Source of the DNA: Novosphingobium sp. UBA6722
Lineage (GTDB): Bacteria; Pseudomonadota; Alphaproteobacteria; Sphingomonadales; Sphingomonadaceae
Assembly (NCBI GenBank): GCA_002454125.1
Contig: DKII01000139.1
Span: 6,747 to 24,502, forward strand
DNA: 17,756 nt
Direction: 5' to 3'
Shown here: one piece after another, positions 13,620 through 17,756 of the stretch
Position numbering within the stretch: position 1 is the first letter of the stretch
How the letters are laid out: each line of letters opens with the position of its first letter
Translations under genes and position numbers: made by a program
Notes under the pieces: generated by a model
The model's input: only the letters and a program-made list of their open reading frames with translations
Databases searched by the model: none
What the model was told of the DNA's origin: nothing

Positions 13620-14897
13620 GTGAGCACCCCGACCCATCCGCTGCAGATCCGCGACTATCGCCTGGTCTGGCTGGCGCGGTTCGCATCGGTCGCCGCCACC
13701 ACCGCCATGGTCGTGGTCGTCGCGGCACAAACCTACCAGATCGCGCGGACTGATTACGGCTACGATACCAAGCAGGCCGCATTCCTGATCGGCACGCTCG
13801 GGCTGGCACAGTTCATTCCTTTCCTGCTGCTGACCCCGGTCGCCGGGCTGGTGGCTGACCGGATGGACCGGCGCTTCGTCGGCGCGGCATCCTCGCTGCT
13901 CGATCTGCTGGTCGCGCTGACGCTGATCGCGGCCAACACGCTGGGGCTGGTCAGCCTGCCGCTGCTGTTCGTCATGGCTGCCCTGCACGGCGCGGCGCGC
14001 GTTTTCATCGGCCCGGCGATCAGTTCGATCGTCCCCAATGTGGTCCCGGCCGATATCCTGCCCAAGGCCGTCGCGACCGGATCGATCGCCTGGCAAAGCG
14101 CCTCGGTGCTCGGCCCGGCGCTCGGCGGCTTCCTGCTCGCCCGCGGCGATGCCCTGCCCTATGTCTGGTCGGCGGTCCTGCTGTCGATCGCCATCGTCGC
14201 GCTGCTGTTCATCAAGCCGCTGCCGATCAAGCCCAAGAGCACCGAACCCCCGCTCCGCCAGATTTCCGAAGGCGCGCGGTTTGTCTGGCGTGAGCGGTTC
14301 CTGCTCGGCTGCGTCTCGCTCGATCTCTTTGCCGTGCTGCTGGGCGGCGCGACGGCCATGCTGCCGGCCTTTGCCTATGACGTGCTGCACGTGGGCGACG
14401 AGGGCCTGGGCCTGCTGCGCGCTGCGCCGGCCCTGGGCGCGGCGCTGGTGGCGCTGTTCCTGGCCTTCTTCCCGCTCTCGCGCAATGTCGGGCCCAAGAT
14501 GCTCTGGGCGGTGGCGATATTCGGCGCGGCGACGCTGGCGTTTGGCCTGTCGAAGAGCTTCCCCTTCTCGCTCGCCATGCTGGCGCTGCTGGGTGCGGCG
14601 GATCAGGTCTCGGTCTTCGTGCGCGGCACCCTGGTGCAGCTCAACACGCCGGACGAGATGCGCGGGCGGGTCTCCTCGATCTCGGGCCTCGCGATCTCGG
14701 CTTCGAACGAACTGGGTGAGATGCAGTCTGGCCTGGCCGCCGGGCTGTTCGGCGCGGTCTGGGCGGTTGCGCTCGGCGGGGTCGGCGCGATTGTGGTAAC
14801 AGCGGCCTGGGCCGTGCTATTTCCTGAACTACGCCGGGCAAAGACCTTTGCCCCGCAATATCGTCATGCCCCTCCAAAGGAAGGACCTGCGCCATGA
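13620..14897 (+). CDS. MFS transporter of the MFS_3/EntS-like type
   Basis: A 425-residue, 12-helix transporter. The N-terminus (PLQIRDYRLVWLARFASVAATTAMVVVVAAQTYQI) and the AGLVADRMDRRFVGAASSLLDLLVALTLIAANTLG region are typical of the MFS_3 group, which includes the enterobactin exporter EntS and many uncharacterised effluxers. Late in the protein NTPDEMRGRVSSISGLAISASNELGEMQSGLAAGLFG is another group signature. The start is a GTG at 13620, six bases after a -10-like hexamer. The stop overlaps the ATG of cysK by four bases (ATGA). Coupling to cysteine synthase suggests a role in export of cysteine-related or other sulfur metabolites, or just shared expression; the substrate is not readable. 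Confidence 0.88.
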   Translation: MSTPTHPLQIRDYRLVWLARFASVAATTAMVVVVAAQTYQIARTDYGYDTKQAAFLIGTLGLAQFIPFLLLTPVAGLVADRMDRRFVGAASSLLDLLVALTLIAANTLGLVSLPLLFVMAALHGAARVFIGPAISSIVPNVVPADILPKAVATGSIAWQSASVLGPALGGFLLARGDALPYVWSAVLLSIAIVALLFIKPLPIKPKSTEPPLRQISEGARFVWRERFLLGCVSLDLFAVLLGGATAMLPAFAYDVLHVGDEGLGLLRAAPALGAALVALFLAFFPLSRNVGPKMLWAVAIFGAATLAFGLSKSFPFSLAMLALLGAADQVSVFVRGTLVQLNTPDEMRGRVSSISGLAISASNELGEMQSGLAAGLFGAVWAVALGGVGAIVVTAAWAVLFPELRRAKTFAPQYRHAPPKEGPAP

Positions 14898-15811
14898 AGG
14901 CTGATTCCGTTCTCGCCACCATCGGCAACACCCCGCACATCCGCCTCTCCCGGATGTTCCCGAACCATGAGGTCTGGATCAAGTCGGAGCGGTCGAACCC
15001 GGGCGGTTCGATCAAGGACCGGATTGGCCTCGCCATGATCGAAGCGGCCGAGGCCGATGGCAGCCTGAAGCCCGGCGGCACGATCATCGAGCCGACCAGC
15101 GGCAATACCGGGATCGGCCTGGCGATGGCCGCCGCGGTCAAGGGCTACAAGCTGGTCCTGGTCATGCCCGAATCGATGTCGCTGGAACGCCGCCGGCTGA
15201 TGCTGGCCTATGGCGCGACCTTCGATCTGACCCCGCGCGAAAAGGGCATGAAGGGCGCGATCGAGCGGGCGCATGAGCTGATCGCCAGCACGCCCAATTC
15301 GTGGATGCCGCAGCAGTTCGAAAACCCGGCCAATATCGCCGTCCATGTCCGCACCACATCGCAAGAGATCCTGGCCGATTTCGCGGACACCCCGATCGAC
15401 GCCCTCATCACCGGCGTTGGCACGGGCGGGCACCTGACCGGCTGCGCCGAAGCGCTCAAGGCCAAGTGGCCGACGATGAAGGCCTGGGCGGTTGAGCCGA
15501 CGCTTTCGCCTGTTATCTCGGGCGGGCAGCCCTCGCCCCACCCGATCCAGGGGATCGGCGCGGGCTTCATCCCGGCCAACCTGCACACCCAGGCCATCGA
15601 CGGCGCGATCCAGGTCGATCCGGCCGATGCCAAGGAAATGGCCCGCCGCTGCGCACGCGAAGAAGGCATGCTGGTCGGCATCAGCTCGGGCGCGACGCTG
15701 GCAGCGATTGCCCAAAAGTTGCCAGATCTGCCGCCTGGCAGCCGCGTCCTGGGCTTCAACTACGATACCGGTGAGCGCTACCTCTCCGTGCCGGACTTCC
15801 TGCCGGAATAG
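14894..15811 (+). CDS. cysK: Cysteine synthase (O-acetylserine sulfhydrylase), PLP-dependent
   Basis: A 305-residue fold-type II PLP enzyme that makes L-cysteine from O-acetylserine and sulfide, the last step of sulfur assimilation. K41 in NPGGSIKDRIG is the PLP Schiff-base lysine and sits at the same number as in enterobacterial CysK. The substrate loop TSGNT is at 68-72. The phosphate-binding loop GVGTGG is at 174-179. The SSGA motif near 264-267 contacts the PLP ring nitrogen. HPIQGIGAGFIP (216-227) is the usual active-site segment. A strong Shine-Dalgarno (AAGGAAGGA) precedes the ATG, and the start overlaps the MFS stop, so expression is coupled. CysK rather than cystathionine beta-synthase is likely, as no CBS-pair domains follow. 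Confidence 0.93.
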   Translation: MKADSVLATIGNTPHIRLSRMFPNHEVWIKSERSNPGGSIKDRIGLAMIEAAEADGSLKPGGTIIEPTSGNTGIGLAMAAAVKGYKLVLVMPESMSLERRRLMLAYGATFDLTPREKGMKGAIERAHELIASTPNSWMPQQFENPANIAVHVRTTSQEILADFADTPIDALITGVGTGGHLTGCAEALKAKWPTMKAWAVEPTLSPVISGGQPSPHPIQGIGAGFIPANLHTQAIDGAIQVDPADAKEMARRCAREEGMLVGISSGATLAAIAQKLPDLPPGSRVLGFNYDTGERYLSVPDFLPE

Positions 15812-15830
15812 ACTAGGCCCCACCCCACTC

Positions 15831-15920
15831 CCGCTCGTCCTGAGCTTGTCGAAGGACCGTCCTTGCTCTTTTGTTGGCTTTCAAGAAAGTACAGTGCTTC
15901 GACAAGCTCAGCACGAGCGG
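15831..15920. repeat. 27-bp near-perfect inverted repeat (REP-like dispersed element)
   Basis: Bases 15831-15857 are the reverse complement of 15894-15920 at 25 of 27 positions, with a 36-base AT-richer loop. The core CTGAGCTTGTCGAAG and its complement are, from memory, a widely dispersed motif in sphingomonad and other proteobacterial genomes. It lies between cysK and the hydrolase gene and could end cysK transcripts as a long hairpin. The right arm ends at GG of the GGAG (15919-15922) that serves as the ribosome binding site of the next gene. Confidence 0.8.
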
Positions 15921-15931
15921 AGTAGGGTAAC

Positions 15932-16630
15932 ATGAGTGAATTGGAGCGGATTGCCTACGCCGACGGCGAGACAGCCCTGACCGGCTGGCTGGCCCGTCCG
16001 GCTGGTGTGCCCCGCGCCGCCGTCGCGGTCTATCCGACCTTCATGAACACGACGCCGGGGGTCGAAGCCAAGGCCCGCGCGCTCGCAACGCAGGGGTACC
16101 TTGCGTTCATCGCCGACTTCTATGGCCCCGATTCCCCGCATGACTTCGACAGCGCCAATGCGGCGATGATCAAGCTGCGTGCCGATCCCGCGGCGATGCG
16201 CCGGCGGCTGCGCGCCACTCTGAACAAGCTGGACGAACTGGCACCTGGCGTTCCCCAGGCCGCCATCGGCTTCTGCCTGGGCGGCATGGCCGTGCTCGAA
16301 CTGGCGCGCGACGGGGCCGACCTGATGCTGGTCGCCAGCTTCCACGGCCTGCTGCAAAGCCCGCTGCCCGCCACGCAGCCGATCAAGCCGCGCATCCTGG
16401 TCTGCCACGGCGATGTCGATTTCCTCGTGCCGCGCAGCCATGTGACGGCCTTCTGGGAAGAAATGGACGGCGTCGGCGCCAACTGGCACTTCCACAGCTA
16501 TGCCGGGGTCGATCACGGCTTCACCAACCCGCTGACGCCAGCGGGCGCGCCCAATCCCAGCTACAACGCCAGCGCTGATCGGCAGTCATGGGCGGCGCTG
16601 CTGGGCCTGCTCGATGAGGTGCTGGGCTAG
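15932..16630 (+). CDS. Dienelactone hydrolase family protein
   Basis: A 232-residue alpha/beta hydrolase of the dienelactone hydrolase family. The nucleophile is a cysteine, C115 in GFCLGG, as in true DLH rather than a serine esterase. The acid is D161 or D163 in HGDVDFLVP, and the base is H195 in GVDHGFTNP. The DFYGP segment (62-66) is family-typical. Classical members open dienelactones in chloroaromatic breakdown, but most chromosomal copies, like this one, have unknown substrates; no catechol-cleavage genes are beside it. No signal peptide, so cytoplasmic. The ATG at 15932 has GGAG nine bases upstream, partly supplied by the preceding inverted repeat. The family call is strong and the substrate open. 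Confidence 0.88.
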   Translation: MSELERIAYADGETALTGWLARPAGVPRAAVAVYPTFMNTTPGVEAKARALATQGYLAFIADFYGPDSPHDFDSANAAMIKLRADPAAMRRRLRATLNKLDELAPGVPQAAIGFCLGGMAVLELARDGADLMLVASFHGLLQSPLPATQPIKPRILVCHGDVDFLVPRSHVTAFWEEMDGVGANWHFHSYAGVDHGFTNPLTPAGAPNPSYNASADRQSWAALLGLLDEVLG

Positions 16631-16781
16631 GCGATTTTCCTACATCGCCGGACGCCGCTATGTTCACGGCGGCTCTTTGAAACCGTGAAAACCGCTTGTG
16701 CAAGGCGAGGCGTGGGTTAATCCACGCCCCGCGGATGCACTTTATCAACTAAACCCCAGCGTAACGCTGCGACTCGGGAAA
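16631..16781. other. Convergent intergenic gap with two hairpins
   Basis: This 151-base gap lies between two converging genes. GGCGTGG (16709-16715) and CCACGCC (16722-16728) form a 7-bp stem with a 6-base loop, without a T tract on either strand. A weaker 5-bp stem, GCCGC (16654-16658) and GCGGC (16669-16673), is followed by TCTTTG and may end the hydrolase transcript. I see no gene here. Confidence 0.4.
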
Positions 16782-17756
16782 TCAGGCAGTGGCGAAGGCC
16801 TCAACCGGCAGCGCCATGATGGCTTCGCTGCCTGCCTCGATCTTGTGGCGGAGCGCTGCAGCGTCAGGGCAGAAGCGCTCACCAAAATAGCGCGCGGTGG
16901 TCAACTTGGCCTCGTAGAAGGCCTTGTCGCCGGTGCCACTGGCCAGAGCCGAGAGTGCCGCATTGCCCATCCGCAGCCACTGCGAACCAAGCGCGACGAT
17001 GCCCATGATGTGCATGTAGTGATGCGCGCCGGCCCCGACCTGGTTGGGGTTGGCCATGCCATTGGCCATGAACCACATGGTCGCCGCCTTGAGCTCGGCA
17101 TTGGCGGCTTCGACAGCCGTGGCCAGGCTGGCCAGTTCGGGCTTGTCCTTCGCAGCCGCGCATTCGGCATCGACAATCGCAAATAAGGCCTGCACGGCCC
17201 GCCCGCCGTTCTGGGCGAGCTTGCGGCCGACGAGATCCATTGCCTGAACCCCGTTGGCACCTTCGTAGATCATGGCGATGCGGGCATCGCGCACGAACTG
17301 GCTCATGCCCCATTCCTCGATGTAACCATGGCCGCCAAAGACCTGCTGCATGTTGGTGGCGACATCATAGCCCTTGTCGGTGCCATAGCCCTTGATCACC
17401 GGGGTCAGCAGGCTGATCAGGTCGTCAGCCGTCTGGCGCTCTTCCTCGCTGGCCGCCTTGTGGCTGAGGTCAACCTGGAGCGCGCCCCACAGGCAGAGCG
17501 AGCGCATGCCTTCGGTGAACGCCTTGGCGTCCATCAGCATCCGCCGCACGTCCGGGTGGACGAACAGCGTGTCGGCCTTTTCCGCCGGCTCCGCCGCGCC
17601 GGTCAGCGCCCGGCCCTGGCGGCGCTCGGCCGCGTACTTGACCGCGTTCTGGTAAGCGACCTCGGCCTGGGCCAGGCCCTGGATGCCGACACCCAGGCGG
17701 GCCGCATTCATCATGATGAACATCGCGGCCAGGCCCTTGTTCTCCTCGCCGACCAG
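16782..17756 (-). CDS. Acyl-CoA dehydrogenase, C-terminal part (5' truncated by window)
   Basis: The last 324 codons are present; the gene starts right of the window and the frame is open to the window edge. LVGEENKGLAAMFIMMNAARLGVG begins the visible part, followed by the C-terminal helical domain. QQVFGGHGYIEEWGMSQFVRDARIAMIYEGANGVQAMDLVGRKL includes the expected catalytic glutamate in IYEGANGVQ. The extra ~140 residues after it match the acetyl-CoA-dehydrogenase-like C-terminal extension of the long DmdC/AcdB-type enzymes, not short-chain ones. Such FAD enzymes oxidise acyl-CoA to enoyl-CoA; DmdC acts on methylmercaptopropionyl-CoA, but most relatives are general. The true substrate cannot be read. 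The ATG at 17723 is internal and not the start. Confidence 0.9.
   Translation of the reverse strand: MVGEENKGLAAMFIMMNAARLGVGIQGLAQAEVAYQNAVKYAAERRQGRALTGAAEPAEKADTLFVHPDVRRMLMDAKAFTEGMRSLCLWGALQVDLSHKAASEEERQTADDLISLLTPVIKGYGTDKGYDVATNMQQVFGGHGYIEEWGMSQFVRDARIAMIYEGANGVQAMDLVGRKLAQNGGRAVQALFAIVDAECAAAKDKPELASLATAVEAANAELKAATMWFMANGMANPNQVGAGAHHYMHIMGIVALGSQWLRMGNAALSALASGTGDKAFYEAKLTTARYFGERFCPDAAALRHKIEAGSEAIMALPVEAFATA

Noticed and set aside
14864..15823. 319-codon minus-strand open frame
   Set aside because: Antisense of cysK, whose motifs are unmistakable.
15831..15920. CRISPR repeat or insertion sequence end
   Set aside because: There is only one inverted pair, no repeat-spacer periodicity, and no transposase nearby.
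16709..16728. Rho-independent terminator at the hairpin
   Set aside because: No T tract follows on either strand, so it is only noted as a hairpin.

Overview
The window looks like a chromosomal segment of a GC-rich alphaproteobacterium, most likely in the Sphingomonadales (Sphingomonas, Novosphingobium or Erythrobacteraceae type). This rests on strong G/C third positions in almost all genes, the DOMON-like/DUF1343 pair, a dispersed inverted repeat of the type common in sphingomonad genomes, spinster-type MFS genes, and a GcrA-type DNA-binding domain, which is an alphaproteobacterial hallmark. Gene density is very high. There is no stretch over 300 bases without a gene, and I saw no tRNA, rRNA, CRISPR array or insertion sequence.

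Region 1 (1-3062, + strand) is an operon of a MoxR-type AAA+ ATPase (3' end only), a CoxE-like von Willebrand A protein and a DUF2314/DUF2185-type protein. Between the first two sits an AT-richer gene, clearly foreign in codon use. It encodes a nucleoside-deoxyribosyltransferase-like domain joined to a C-terminal GcrA-type DNA-binding domain. This is the most unusual object in the window.

Region 2 (3059-5500) holds a small membrane protein (-), a YgiD-type LigB-fold dioxygenase (+) and an Amj-family lipid II flippase candidate (+). Region 3 (5505-9617, - strand) is a run of four genes: a DOMON-like protein, a NamZ/DUF1343 muramidase-family protein without a signal peptide, an aspartyl/asparaginyl beta-hydroxylase-like dioxygenase and an MFS transporter. 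Amj and NamZ give this stretch a cell-wall theme.

Region 4 (9710-11372, +) carries tyrosyl-tRNA synthetase, followed by a hairpin, and a small PilZ protein. Region 5 (11459-15811, +) has a ZnuD-like TonB-dependent receptor with a His-rich loop. It sits behind a promoter whose -10 overlaps a sequence resembling an alphaproteobacterial Zur box. An MFS_3 transporter follows, overlapping a cysteine synthase gene by four bases. Region 6 (15812-17756) has a long inverted repeat, a dienelactone hydrolase-family protein and the 3' end of an acyl-CoA dehydrogenase on the minus strand.

Several genes begin 6-9 bases after a -10-like hexamer with a matching -35, which suggests leaderless mRNAs. All functional calls come from reading motifs by eye; no database search was run.
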